This document shows, in pieces, positions 1 to 10,270 of a DNA stretch of 64,000 nucleotides. Both the position numbers and the translations under genes were made by a program. Where the stretch lies: NCBI GenBank assembly GCA_001584585.1, contig LSYV01000027.1, positions 1 to 64,000 on the forward strand, read 5' to 3'. The stretch comes from Gonium pectorale (lineage: Eukaryota > Chlorophyta > Chlorophyceae > Chlamydomonadales > Volvocaceae). The notes under the pieces are model-generated. The model was given only the letters and a program-made list of their open reading frames with translations, had not been told where the DNA came from and searched no databases. Within the stretch, counting starts at the first letter, position 1. Each line of letters opens with the position of its first letter.

Positions 1-784
1 AACCCCTCGTCCCGAGCAGCGACGATGGCGGGAACACAAGTGCGGGCCTGGGAAGGGGGAAGGGACACCCTCCCTCCTGATGCCCCCCTTCCGTGCGAAT
101 GTAAGAGAGCCCGCCCACCGCAACTTCTGGCATAGCCTCAGTGATCAACTCCATGGAGCGTTTGAGTGAGCTTGGCCTGCACTTGCGCCCCGCCCCGCGT
201 GAGGCAGGAGGCACGGCGGGGCCCTGGAGTGGGGAGGGGCACCCTCCCCCCTAAGCACCCCTCCCCTGTCCTAGGAAGAGAGCCCGAGGGACGGTTTTTT
301 ATTTCACAATGATTGGCTCGGGGGCTAAGTTTGCTTTAAAGGGTGCACCACCCCGTTGACAGGAACGCATGAACAAGTGCTGCCTTGCCATACTGGTTGT
401 CTCATTGCTTTCAACCCTGACGGGTTCCTCCGAGCAGAGGTAGTTCTGGCACCAAAAGTTCCGTCCGGTGCACATGCTCTGCTCGGGTTGCGACAGTTCG
501 TGGCTCAGTGGCCCTACATGCGTTGCCAGGGCAGAGACGTACAGGAGAGGGCTGTCATGCTGTGGACCGTAGGAGTACCCAAGTGTGGACTATGCCGACA
601 ATGTCCACGCCGCCGTACTATGTATGCGCCGTACAGCACATGTCCGTTTCACCAATCTTTATGAAGCACCAGGATCCAAGGACTGGATAGCCGCAGTGCA
701 TTGGGGATCGCACTCGTAGTCTTGGGAGCTCCAGCGCTTTGTAGCTTTTATGCTCCACTGATAGCTCCGTTCCACCGTCTCGCA
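1..784. other. Upstream region of RBR gene A, no gene recognised
   Basis: No convincing coding sequence is seen here; the short open frames lack domains and paralogue support. The first 300 bases carry two copies of a purine/pyrimidine-skewed unit (about 42-117 and 215-292, offset near 175 bases). A TTTAAA-like word lies near 335. The 5' untranslated region and promoter of the RBR gene starting at 785 must lie within this stretch, but no clear TATA box is visible. Confidence 0.5.
42..292. repeat. Imperfect direct repeat, two copies
   Basis: The segments 42-117 and 215-292 align over about 75 bases. Both contain an ACCCTCC core followed by a C-rich run and then GAGAGCCCG. The second copy has several substitutions and small indels. 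No coding potential or transposase is associated. Confidence 0.5.
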
Positions 785-3498
785 ATGGCGGTCATGGTAG
801 ACGTACTAGCTCGCGAGAGCGAGTTGCTGGCCCTGCGGCTTCAGGAGGAGGAGCTTCAGGCGGAGCGCGACGCCCTCCTTGCGCAGCGACTTGCATTAGC
901 ATACGCAACTCGGTCATTAGGAGAGGATGATGAAAGCAGTGACGTCGAAATTGTCATGGAGTTGAGCTCGGCATCCGGGGTAGACGATGTGGACTTCGTC
1001 CAGCTGGTCCAGGTGGACTCGCAGCTGGCGGAAGTCCGCAACAAGCAAGGCCAGCTTACGGCAGCGCAGCTCAGCGCGCAACAGGCGGCCCAGGCGCAGG
1101 CGGCACGGGAGTCGCGGACGGTCGCCGAGGTCCTCGATGAGCACGAGCGTCGGAACGCCCGCATAGCGCAGCACGACGCGGCCTTCGCACGCCGCCTGGC
1201 AAATGTCGATAGGCGCACCTGGCAGCGCATCGGGGACGAGATTGAAGAGCCGATCAACCTTCCGCCCCCGCGGCCGCTGCCCAAAGTCGACGAGGCGGCA
1301 GCGCTCGGAGGCGCGCCTGCCCTCGGCTCAGCTCCCGCCCCCGGCGCCACAGCTCCCGCCGGTCTCGCTGCGGCAGGAGCCGCAGCCGGGGGCATCGGCC
1401 ACACACAGACCACGTGCCCGCCCTCGCGCATGGCCACGCGAGCGCAGAGCCGCTCGGCTGGCGCCTGCGCATCACCGTGCGGCGGCGCGCGATCCTCGGG
1501 AGCGCCAGCTGGCGCCGGGTCCGGAGCCCCCGCGGCCCCGGCCTCCTCTTCCGGCCGCACCGGCTGCCGTCAGCATGATCCCGCGCCGGCCGCCAAGGCG
1601 CAGCGAACCGGCGCGGCGTCGACGGCCGGCGCCGTCGCGCGCTCCGCCAGCGCCGGTGCCGGTGCCGGTTCAGGGCCCTCGTCGTCCGCCGGAAAGCGGG
1701 GCCCCAAGCCGTCAGCCGCGGCCGCGGCCGCTGCCGCTGCACCGGAGGGCCCGACCATCGAGTGCGTGTGCTGCTTCGACCAGTTCCCCTTAGACCAGGT
1801 CAGCTGCGCCGGCTCCGACGCGCCCTCCTCCAGCACGGCCGCCGCGGGCTGTGGCCACTACTTCTGCGCAGCCTGCATGACCCAGTACGTGCTGGGGGCC
1901 GTCAAGGACCGCAAGTTCCCCGTCATGTGTCCGATGGCGAGCGGCTGCAAGGTGGCGCTGTCGACGGACGCGGTGATGGAGGCGCTGCGGAGGCACCCCA
2001 AGGAGCAGCAGGTGGGGCCACCGTTTCGCAGTGTGGTTTTGGGATCGCAAGACAAAAGCTTTGTAGTAGCTGGTGTTCTTACCACAACTGATAGTAACAA
2101 CTGGGAGCAGCGGGTAGGTTGCAGCCAAGGCGACTCGTGGGCACGTCGGGGCTGATGGATTTGCATGTGTGGGGAGCGGTGCTTCCGAACGGGGACAGTG
2201 CAGCTTTAGCTGATGCCGGCTATCCGCACAGCTTGCCTCGCGCTCGCGGGGGATGGTGCGGAAGCAGGAGGGAGCTCAGGTCCTTCCCTGCCTTGTTCGC
2301 TTGCCTCGTCACCCTGGCTTCACTTCCCTCCTTTCTTTCCTCCCGCTCCCTGCTGCAGGCGTTTGGTCTGCTGCAGGCGGAGCAGGCCATCCCTCCGCGC
2401 CTGCGCACTTACTGCCCGCACAAGAACTGCTCCGTGCCGCTGCAGCGGCCCGAGGAGGGGGACATTCCCGCGGAGGGGCCCACCTCCTGCCCCGCCTGCA
2501 ACCGGATGTTCTGCCTGCGCTGCCTCATCCCCGGCTGGCACCACGTGAGTTACGCGCACGGTTTCATGACTCGTACGAGAACGTGAGTCATCCACGGGCC
2601 TAGCGCAGCACGAGCGGACGATGCTCGGGCACATTCGTGGCTACGCAAAGAAGTGTCTTTGTTGCGGTAGTTTGCGTTCCTGTAGCTTGCGGCGTGAGAG
2701 GTGCGGGGGGCCTGTCCGAGTCCATTCGCCGCTCGTTGTGACAGTTCCTCTGCAGTCCTACACGTGCCATAAAGCTTGCTTGCTGCATCCTTCTCCCTGT
2801 CTCCATCTGCGCTCCTGCAGGGCTACACGTGCGCCGACTTTCAGAAGCTTCCGGCGCATCTGCGCTCGGCGGAGGACGCCGCCATGCTGCAGTACTCTGC
2901 GCGGCAGCAGTGGAAGCAGTGCCCGCACTGCAAGCAGATGGTGGAGCGGAGCGAGGGCTGCAACCACATGAAGTGCCGCTGCGGGCGGGAGTTCTGCTAC
3001 GCGTGCGGGGCAGAGTACGTCAGCAAGGCGCCGACCCCAGACAACGTCCACGGTACCCCAGGCTGCGCCTGCCCGCTCTTTGACGTCCCGCCGGACGAGG
3101 AGCCAGAGGAGCAGGCGGCCAACCCACAGGGCCGCCGGCGCCGAAACCGCCGAAACCGCAACCGCGGTGGCGCGCGTTACGACCCGCCGCCGGACCAAGC
3201 GGCCGAGGGGGCACAAGCGTGGCAGCCACCAGCGGGATACGTTTACGTCCAGCCCGCGCCCTGGGCGGGATACGCGCCCGTGCTCCCTGCCGCGTACGGG
3301 CAGCCCGCACAGCCGTACGGCGAGCAGTACTACCCGTATGGAGGAGGCGCGCCGGACCAGGAGCAGGGCGACAATGGGCTGTGGCGGGGCGGCCGCGAGG
3401 TGATCCGACGCCGCTGCCGCAACTCGGCGTCGATCTATGACTGTCCGTGGGGCCAAAAGTGCTGGTACTGGCACGACGAGGATGACGACATGCGTTGA
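785..3498 (+). CDS. RBR (RING1-IBR-RING2) E3 ubiquitin ligase with C-terminal CCCH zinc finger, paralogue A
   Basis: Predicted exons are 785-2011, 2359-2544 and 2821-3498, all joined in phase 0, giving 696 residues. The ATG at 785 is preferred because paralogue B starts with the same block (M-A-x-M-V-D-V). The N-terminus is a charged helical segment followed by acidic/hydrophobic motifs and an Ala/Pro/Ser-rich linker. RING1 begins at Cys327 (C-V-C-C, later C-G-H-Y-F-C). The IBR is exactly the 186-bp second exon and ends in W-H-H, continuing as G-Y-T-C in exon 3. RING2 starts at Cys505; Cys518 in E-G-C-N-H-M is the expected thioester cysteine of the RBR mechanism, which receives ubiquitin from an E2 before passing it to substrate. 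Residues 670-689 form C-x8-C-x5-C-x3-H, the Tis11-type RNA-binding finger spacing. A TGTAA word lies at 3684-3688. Substrate is unknown; the RNA link is inference. Confidence 0.88.
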
Positions 3499-4296
3499 AA
3501 TTGAAATTTGAGAACGCGAAAATTGAAACCTGGCCACGGGCGGGGATTGCTAGGGGCTGCAGCACTTTGAGATGTATTTTCGCGGGAGCAAGATGTACGG
3601 GACGGCAAGGCGCAGGCTCCGCAGGGGTGGATTGTTGGCGCTGCCTGTGTTGACCGCAAATGGATGTATGACTAAGCAGGGATTGTAAGGCGGCGGGTTG
3701 CCCACATGAGGGGGCGGGTCTTCATGCCTCGCGAGCTGAGCAGCTCCCGACCTGATTGACGCAGGGCACTGAGAGCGTGCAGGAGGCCGCCAAGGGGAAC
3801 GAATAAGCCGGCGACGCGGCGTGCTGACGCAGTGTGGCTTGCCCAGTATGGTTGGGTGTCAGGGTGGGGGTCGGCGCATTGCATCCCTAGCTGGAAACGG
3901 CTGCGCGTCGGCCAACAGGGCAGCGCCGCTACAATATCGGTACTAGGTGGGCGGCGAGGAGTTGCGGTGGCGAGCGGGCAGGTCGTGCAGACGGGCGGGG
4001 CTGAGGCAGCAGACCTGGAGGACTTTGCGGCGCCTTCGGGCTGTATCGCACTCGCGAGCAAACGGCTGGTTGTGGTGCTGTAGAACAGTGGACGGTGCTT
4101 GTACGGCAAGCGGTGATGGAAAGTCTCGCGCCTTGACGCCAGCTCCAATGCACGGTCGCTGGCTTCTTTTCCTTCACCACTGACCAGTTGGATCCGTGTG
4201 TGCTAGGCTCGTCTGGATCCATGGACAGCGCTGCCTGGTCGGGTGGATTGCCGGTTGCCGCATGCTCTTCGAGCGCCTGGGCGGTGTGTACTTCGC

Positions 4297-4410
4297 ACTG
4301 TCTCGCCCCGGCCTCCTCCAGCAGCCCACCTCTGAACTTGATGACGTCGCCGGGGTCGTCAGGGTCCTTGCCCTAATGCCGCATGGCCTGCCGTAACTCT
4401 ATCTGGAACT
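4297..4410 (-). repeat. Third copy of the inverted-repeat arm, protein-like on the minus strand
   Basis: This stretch matches 5350-5469 in the same orientation, with about 65-70% identity by eye. On the minus strand it reads through a frame containing G-D-V-I-K-F-R-G-G, where the 5350-5469 copy reads G-D-V-V-K-F-K-G-G. Conservation of the frame at the amino-acid level suggests all copies derive from one coding exon of a protein I do not recognise. Confidence 0.5.
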
Positions 4411-4903
4411 GTGTCTTGAGCCCGACTGCCACGCGCACTGCAAGCGCCGCAGGTGCGCCTGGGAAAGAGATCCGGGGCCAGCTGGGCCAACCCGGGCAAC
4501 CACCAATCACGAACGCAGGTGCATTTGCACAGCGGACTTCATCCGCGATCTTTCCTTGCTGTCATGTGCAGTGGGCTTTTTTTTTAAAAAAAGGAGAGAG
4601 GTGCAATGCCTAGTCGCCTTGCTTGGACCCGCACAGAACGGCCGTCGAGACGCCATCCTGCTGCTACTGTGCCCGCCGTGGGGCATGAGCGACAATGACG
4701 GCTGTGGGATGGACCTGCTGTTCTGGCTCGCAGCCGAGCAAGGGAGGCTGGACCTGTGTCTTGAGCCCGACGGCCACGAGGACTGCAAGCGCCGCAGATG
4801 CGCCTGGGAAAGAGTACCGGGGTCAGCTGGGCCAACGTTGGTAATCGCCAACTGTTATTGTGGGTAAAAGTGCACAGCGGACTTCTTCCGCGACATTCGA
4901 CCT
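4398..4903 (+). repeat. Tandem direct repeat, unit offset about 350 bp
   Basis: Segments of about 155 bases starting at 4398 and 4748 align well. They share the words TGTCTTGAGCCCGAC and GCGCCTGGGAAAGAG and, near the end, GCACAGCGGACTTC. Both copies are open in the frame reading L-C-L-E-P-D-x-H-x-x-C-K-R-R-R-C-A-W-E-R. That Cys/His pattern is compatible with a zinc-binding piece, but no family is recognised. Probably exon fragments of a duplicated gene. Confidence 0.55.
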
Positions 4904-4909
4904 GCCGGT

Positions 4910-6136
4910 GGGCTGGTACGGAGGTGCCGTCGTCGGGTCCAAGACGGTGCCCGAGCGCGCATCGACGCTCCTATTACGCCTGATGATTGCTCATTCCAAC
5001 ACTGCACGGGCTCGTATGAGGGGTGAGTCGCACCCACAATCGCGCGGCTACGGGGAGCCATGGATGCGGCAGTGCAGGTACCCGGGAAACCGTACGGCGC
5101 CCCGCGCGCACCGCTCACTGCCCGCCTGCCCGACCCGTCTCCGCAGGCGGGACCCTGGCGGACGAAGAGCTCCTGGAGGCAATGCGCGGCAGAAGAGCAT
5201 GAACCGGGACAACACACGGCGATGACGTGAAGTTAGATGGTGGGCTTGAAGGGGGCCGGTGCGAGGCAGGCGACACTACAGATAGGGGCGCGGGGTGCCG
5301 ATTGGCTCCCGGGTACATGCACGTTCGCATGGTGACCCGTAGCCGTCCGACTGTCGCACTGCCTCGCCCTGGCCGACCCCCGCCCACCTTTGAACTTCAC
5401 GACATCGCCGTGTATCGTACTGGTTCATGCCCTTCTGCCGCACATTGCCTCCAGTAGCTCTTCGTCCGCTACGGACATGGTGGTGTGTGTTGCGAGGTGG
5501 TACGTTCTGGGTGTTTTGAGGTACGGTTCCCTTGTTGGGGCAGGCGCCGTTTGCCGCTCTGTTTCGGCGGGTGGCAGGGAGGGGTGGGGGCTTGGGTTGC
5601 GGGCTTTTGCTAGGGGAGGGGGGTGGTTTGCTGTCTGTGTTCCACGGGTCCTTTCGGTCTGTTTCTCTCCTGTCCTGGTGTTCAGCTTCTCCTTTCCTTT
5701 GTTTTCGTCGTCTGGCCTTCCTGTTCTGTGGTCTTTAGGTGCAGGGCTCCCTCTCTTCTTGTGTGCGCCGTCGGTGCTTGGTCTTGGCTGCCGTGGTGCG
5801 CTGTAGTAAGGGCTGGGTTTCGGTGGTTCTCATTACGGGAGGGCTGCCTGTCCCTCCCGTTGTCTGCGCCCTTTCTGGCCTCTCCGCTTGTAACCTTTCC
5901 ACAAAAAACGGTCTTGCCTGCGGACACGAGTCGGGCAGGCGGGGAGTGAGCGGTGTGCGCGGGGCGCCGAACGGTTTCCCGGGTCCCTGCGCTGCCGCAT
6001 GGCTCCCCGTAGCCGCGCGATTGTGGGTGCGACCCCCCCCCCTCATACGAGCCCGTGCATCATCAGGTGTGAAGGAAGCGTTCATGCGCGCTTGGGCACC
6101 GTCTTGGACCCGACGACGGCACCTCCGTACCAGCCC
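4910..6136. repeat. Large interrupted inverted repeat
   Basis: 4910-5148 is closely matched by the reverse complement of 5916-6136, and 5158-5276 by the reverse complement of 5350-5469. The spacer is 5277-5349. The right arm carries an extra 446 bases (5470-5915) at the point where the left arm reads like a 3' splice acceptor (pyrimidines then CCGCAG). The left arm also has a donor-like GGGTGAGT near 5023. The fragments therefore look like an intron-containing gene piece duplicated in inverted orientation. No target-site duplication or transposase was found. Confidence 0.65.
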
Positions 6137-6952
6137 TGATCAGAAACCAGAGATATGTACGACCACCGCATGAAATGCGTCCTGGATGGGGCACTTATAT
6201 CCCAGGCCGCCCAGGACCAACACACCAGGGCGGCCAAAGCCGCAGGTACGCTGCATACGGGGCAGGTGCGCTGCACTGTACGGTACCGTACACAGGAACT
6301 CGCGGAACATAACGAGACAGAGCACGTGATGGTATCGCTCCCGCAAGCCTAGCTATGCATGCTAGCACTTTCGCACGGGCGGCCCAACCAACACGCGTGA
6401 GTGGCTCAACAACTTCAGTGAGGCGGCTTCACCAAGCCGGGCCAGTACCATTAGTCCACTGCACAAACTGCGCTTACGACATACACACCCTATCGCGGGG
6501 AGTCCTACACGGGCCAGCTCACGGCGTCACGCATCCCCGCACTTCCATGACAGCGCACAGCCGTACTGCCGTACCACCCCATGCGCACTCTTGCGGCCTA
6601 CACAGCCCCTTTCGGCGCCACCACCGTAGCCCATTTAGGTCACAGGGTCCTGCTCTGTCATTCGTCGCATTTGCGCTATGTTTCACTCTTCGACTCTGAC
6701 ATTCCTCGCTGTGCCCCCCCCTGTCCCATGCCGCCGCTAGCGATGCACGTAGACCATTCTACGCGCATCCCAGCACGGCATTGCATAGGGCCACCCCAAA
6801 GGGTGTTTTACCCTCTCTGCTATGGCGGGTCGGGAGCCAATCGGCTCGTGTGGCCTGCAACACCTCTCTGAGGGAGCCTGTAATCTGTAATCAAAGAGAA
6901 TTCTGGGCCACATCGGGGGCTACGGTGGTGGTCGCCGCCGAACTAATATGCA

Positions 6953-7090
6953 GGGACATCACCCCCTCGACTACCTCTGGAGCTGGGTCCTACAGCAACA
7001 CCGTCAGTTTCGCGCTTACGCTCGTCGTATGCATCGTTTCATTTCAACACCCTGTCACAACGCATGTTGCCCCCGCATACCGCAGACATC
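6953..7090 (+). repeat. Dispersed repeat, copy 1 (inverted copy at 13329-13432)
   Basis: About 100 bases from 6953 match the reverse complement of 13329-13432 at roughly 85% identity. Both copies stay open in the frame beginning D-I-T-P-S-T-T and containing F-A-L-T-L-V-V-C. Each copy lies downstream of one of the two paralogous F-box/ankyrin genes and points toward its 3' end, so the pair is part of the inverted duplication that carries those genes. Confidence 0.6.
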
Positions 7091-7436
7091 CATGATACAC
7101 AACAACGAGAACTGTCGTGTGCTACCGCTGGCATCGGCAGATCTTGATACCACCGTCCCCCGCATCATGTGGGGGCTGCGCCACACCTGTACGGCAGCGT
7201 GCGCCTCAGGGGCGTGTGCCGGTTCGCCATGTATGCGGGCGGATCCGGCGTTTCCCATCTTGCAAGCATACCTTTGCCGGTTGGAAGCATGGGGATGATG
7301 GGCAATGGTGGTGTCAAGAATTGGCACGGGCCATCTTTGGGCCCTGACAGAACTAACCGCCGCTCTGGTCGCGACCGCGCGCTTTGCCCGCCGGGGCAGC
7401 ACGCGCCGTGCCGTGTGCCGCCACCACCGCATGCCC

Positions 7437-9590
7437 CTACCCCACGGCAGCTGCCACTTGCCCAGCCAGCAACGCTTCTTCGTGTGCGTTCAAAAGTGCT
7501 AGGATCTCTGCAGCCCGGGCGCCTTCGTAATCCAGCTCCACCTCAGCCCGCACAGCGCCCAAGTCCACCGGGCAGCCCGCCTCCAGGAGCCATCGCAGCA
7601 GGCCCACTGGGGCATCTGCAGCCGCGGCCTCCAGAAACAGCCACCCAACGGGGCCCCAGGGATAGCCCAGCTGGAGCAGGGACCGAGCCGTTGCCAGGTC
7701 GCCGTTGTCGCAGGCGGGCATGTACGCGCTGCCTAGATTGCCATCGACTGCGGCCGCTGCTGCTGCCCCAGCTGCTGCGCCGGATCCAGGACCGGTGACC
7801 TGTGTTGAAAACGAAACGGAAACAGGGAAGGAACGAAGGCAGGATGGGCCGTTGCGCAATATACAGTTCCAAGGACAGCAAGCAGAGAAGAGGGGAGCCA
7901 CCTCTACGGGCATACACACCCGAAGGCGACACGTCTCCAGCGGGGAGACTGGGCACAAGACATGGTGGGCGAAGGTAACGGGAAGACAGGCCATCCCGTC
8001 CCTGTCGGGTGCACCACAACCGTGGTCAGTTCCTACATACGCGCGGCGGAACGGCGCCCTGCAAAGGGCGCACCGTGAAGCAACCACGCAAACGCGAGGG
8101 ACTTTCGCACTTGGACAAAACCTGCGGATTGGCGTTAAGCCTCTCCTGCTCCTGGGCGGTTGCTTGGTGAGCAGGCCAGATCCCGAGAGAGCAGGCCTTA
8201 CCAGCAACATGGGACAGACCCGCTCCGCCAGCCACTCCAGCGCCGCCACGCAGCCCGACTCTGCCGCGCCTATGTAGGCGCCGCTGTCCCAGCCGCAGCC
8301 GCAATCCCGCAGCCAGGCCAGCAGCTCGACGCTGCCCGACTCCGCCGCCGCCCTGAACAGGCCTGGGACCAGCCGCCGAACCGCGGCCGCCACGCCCTTA
8401 AGAACCGCCTCCAGCGCCAGCAGCCATAGGACCATGCTCAGCTGTCCACCGCGCGCCGCCAACCCCAAGGCTAGAGGTGCTACCACAGGCCAGCCCGCGG
8501 CAACCAGTGCCTGCAGCGCCGCCAGGTGGCCCCCACGAGCAGCGGCCTCGGTCGGTGTTTGCATACGGTGGATGCCCTGTGCATCGGTCGGAGCTGGCAC
8601 CTCCACCAGCAGGTACTGTAGAGCGGCCATGTTGCCGTTGCTCGCTGCGGCCTCGACGGCTTCGTCGCTGACCGGAAAGCCTCTGCCCCGCAGCCAGGTC
8701 AGGTGGGCCAGTGCCTCCGCGTCCGGCAGAGCGGCTGCACGCTGGGTCGCCTCGAGGCTTCGCGGGCAGCCCTGCGCCTCCAGCCACTGCACCTTGGCGG
8801 CCCAATCGGGCGTGGCGCTGCCCGCGGCCGCCGCGAGCACTTGCTGCCTTTTTGCCGGGTCCAGGCGCTCCGCCATTGACTGCCACACTTGCTGCAGGAA
8901 GGGCAGGTCGCAGCCCTCCGCTGCCGCAGCGGCCAGGATGTCGTCGCTTCCGGCCACAAACGCACCAACCCCCTCCCCACTGGCATCGTCTGGCAGTCGC
9001 CACCACTGCAGCAGCCACATCATACAGCCCACGTGACCGTGCCGCGCCGCCTCCGCGACCGGTCCGATGGTCCACACGCACTTGCCTTCAAAGAGCAGCC
9101 ACTCGCAGACGTGAATGTGGCCACCAGCCGCTGCGGCATTGGGCGCGTCGTCACCGGAGCCCGAATCCCATATGCGGTCGACCAGCCACTGGCAGGCGGC
9201 AAGCTGCCCCGCCGCTGCCGCCGCGGCGAGGACCTCGTGCGTTGGCGCGCGGCCCGTGGCCCGTTGGGCTACATCCAAGTTCGCGACCACACCGCTGGCT
9301 GCGGTAAGGCACTGCAGCTTGATCCGGCGCTCCAGAGTCAGCCTTCGCGTGGCGCCCGGCGCGAGCCAGTGCGCCGCGAAGGCGTGGGGTGGCACCGGCT
9401 GAGATAGGTGGACGGTGGTGCGTTCCGGGCCGCCGATGCGAGCGGCCGCGGCAGCGTTGACAAGGCGCACGGTCGTCACTACCTCGTTGTGGTCAAGCTG
9501 ACCAATGATTCTGTCCACCAAGTCAGGCGGGAGCTGAAGAACAGCCCAAACAGACGGTGCCGCCGCGGCTGACGCTCCGGCCTGCTGCAT
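7437..9590 (-). CDS. F-box-like protein with ankyrin-type repeats, copy 1
   Basis: Predicted exons on the minus strand are 9590-8202 and 7799-7437, phase 0, giving 583 residues. Residues about 15-50 resemble an F-box (W-x-x-L-Q-L-P-P-D-L-V-D-R-I-I, ending R-L-V-N), which would dock on Skp1 in an SCF ubiquitin ligase. The rest is a series of degenerate ankyrin-like units of the form A-A-x-x-G-x-x-x-x-L-x-W-L-x-x-x-G-C-P, which would bind substrate. The 402-bp intron is a multiple of three and has no in-frame stop, so an unspliced message would encode 717 residues. The splice is supported by paralogue copy 2, which has an intron at the same point (just after C-P-L or C-P-M). The gene is divergent from copy 2. 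The F-box call is by motif only; targets are unknown. Confidence 0.78.
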   Translation of the reverse strand: MQQAGASAAAAPSVWAVLQLPPDLVDRIIGQLDHNEVVTTVRLVNAAAAARIGGPERTTVHLSQPVPPHAFAAHWLAPGATRRLTLERRIKLQCLTAASGVVANLDVAQRATGRAPTHEVLAAAAAAGQLAACQWLVDRIWDSGSGDDAPNAAAAGGHIHVCEWLLFEGKCVWTIGPVAEAARHGHVGCMMWLLQWWRLPDDASGEGVGAFVAGSDDILAAAAAEGCDLPFLQQVWQSMAERLDPAKRQQVLAAAAGSATPDWAAKVQWLEAQGCPRSLEATQRAAALPDAEALAHLTWLRGRGFPVSDEAVEAAASNGNMAALQYLLVEVPAPTDAQGIHRMQTPTEAAARGGHLAALQALVAAGWPVVAPLALGLAARGGQLSMVLWLLALEAVLKGVAAAVRRLVPGLFRAAAESGSVELLAWLRDCGCGWDSGAYIGAAESGCVAALEWLAERVCPMLLVRPALSGSGLLTKQPPRSRRGLTPIRRFCPSAKVPRVCVVASRCALCRAPFRRAYVGTDHGCGAPDRDGMACLPVTFAHHVLCPVSPLETCRLRVCMPVEVAPLFSACCPWNCILRNGPSCLRSFPVSVSFSTQVTGPGSGAAAGAAAAAAVDGNLGSAYMPACDNGDLATARSLLQLGYPWGPVGWLFLEAAAADAPVGLLRWLLEAGCPVDLGAVRAEVELDYEGARAAEILALLNAHEEALLAGQVAAAVG

Positions 9591-10270
9591 CGTGGGTCCT
9601 AGTTAGCCCACACGATCTCCCAGGGTGGAAAGGGTAGCGCACTAATGATCTAATGTTCGCTGGCTCGACCTGCGACGAGAGGTTTGCAGCGGTGGCCATG
9701 CAGCCTCGGAACCTTGCTCGAACCGCCAATAAGAGCACACCTTTCAACCTGTCATGAATTTGTAAGGTAAGAACCGCCCGGTTGTCCCGCCCGAGAACTT
9801 ATGTACGAACCATGGGTCATGTCGACATCGGAGACCCCTCTACATGCACAACGCTGCAATACGTAAGCAATCCATTGGGCACGCCTTACGACTTGGCCAC
9901 CTGCCGCAAGCGATGGTAGTGCTGCCAGGAGGGAAACGGGGTGGCAGAGGAAAAGGAAAAGGTGGCGGCGTAAAGACGAAGGGAAGGATGCAGGGCGGCG
10001 CCGAGGCAAGCAGGGAAACTGGGTGGGCAGCGTAGGGGCGACGACAAGGGACGACGAAGGTGGTGGGGACTGGGGGGAGTGGGCGCCATTCTCCGTGTCA
10101 GTCGGGAGAGAAGCCACCCAGTTCCCCGCCACGAACGTACGACGTCCATGCAAGCAAGCAAAGAGGATGCCTGCCTGCACATCGCGATTGGCCTCGTTGC
10201 ATTGCCTTCCGCATATAGTGCGCGGCTACTTATTTCGCTTAATTTCGGAGTTGCCGAACACAGTTGCAGG
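9591..10270. promoter_or_regulatory. Shared divergent upstream region of the two F-box/ankyrin genes
   Basis: The start codons of the two head-to-head genes are 680 bp apart, so promoters and 5' untranslated regions of both must lie here unless distal exons exist. An upstream extension of the plus-strand frame from 10079 is possible but has no counterpart in copy 1. No strong TATA box is visible; CATATA near 10211 is the best candidate for the plus-strand gene. Confidence 0.45.

Larger units (their letters stand above)
3499..7436. other. Gene-poor stretch made of rearranged repeat fragments
   Basis: No intact gene is supported. The interval contains a tandem direct repeat (4398-4903), a large interrupted inverted repeat (4910-6136), a third copy of part of it (4297-4410) and a dispersed repeat (6953-7090) also found inverted near 13.4 kb; these are listed separately. 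Splice-like sites and short conserved reading frames in several fragments suggest broken gene pieces rather than simple repeats. A run of T then A lies at 4571-4591. The remainder shows nothing recognisable. Confidence 0.5.
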
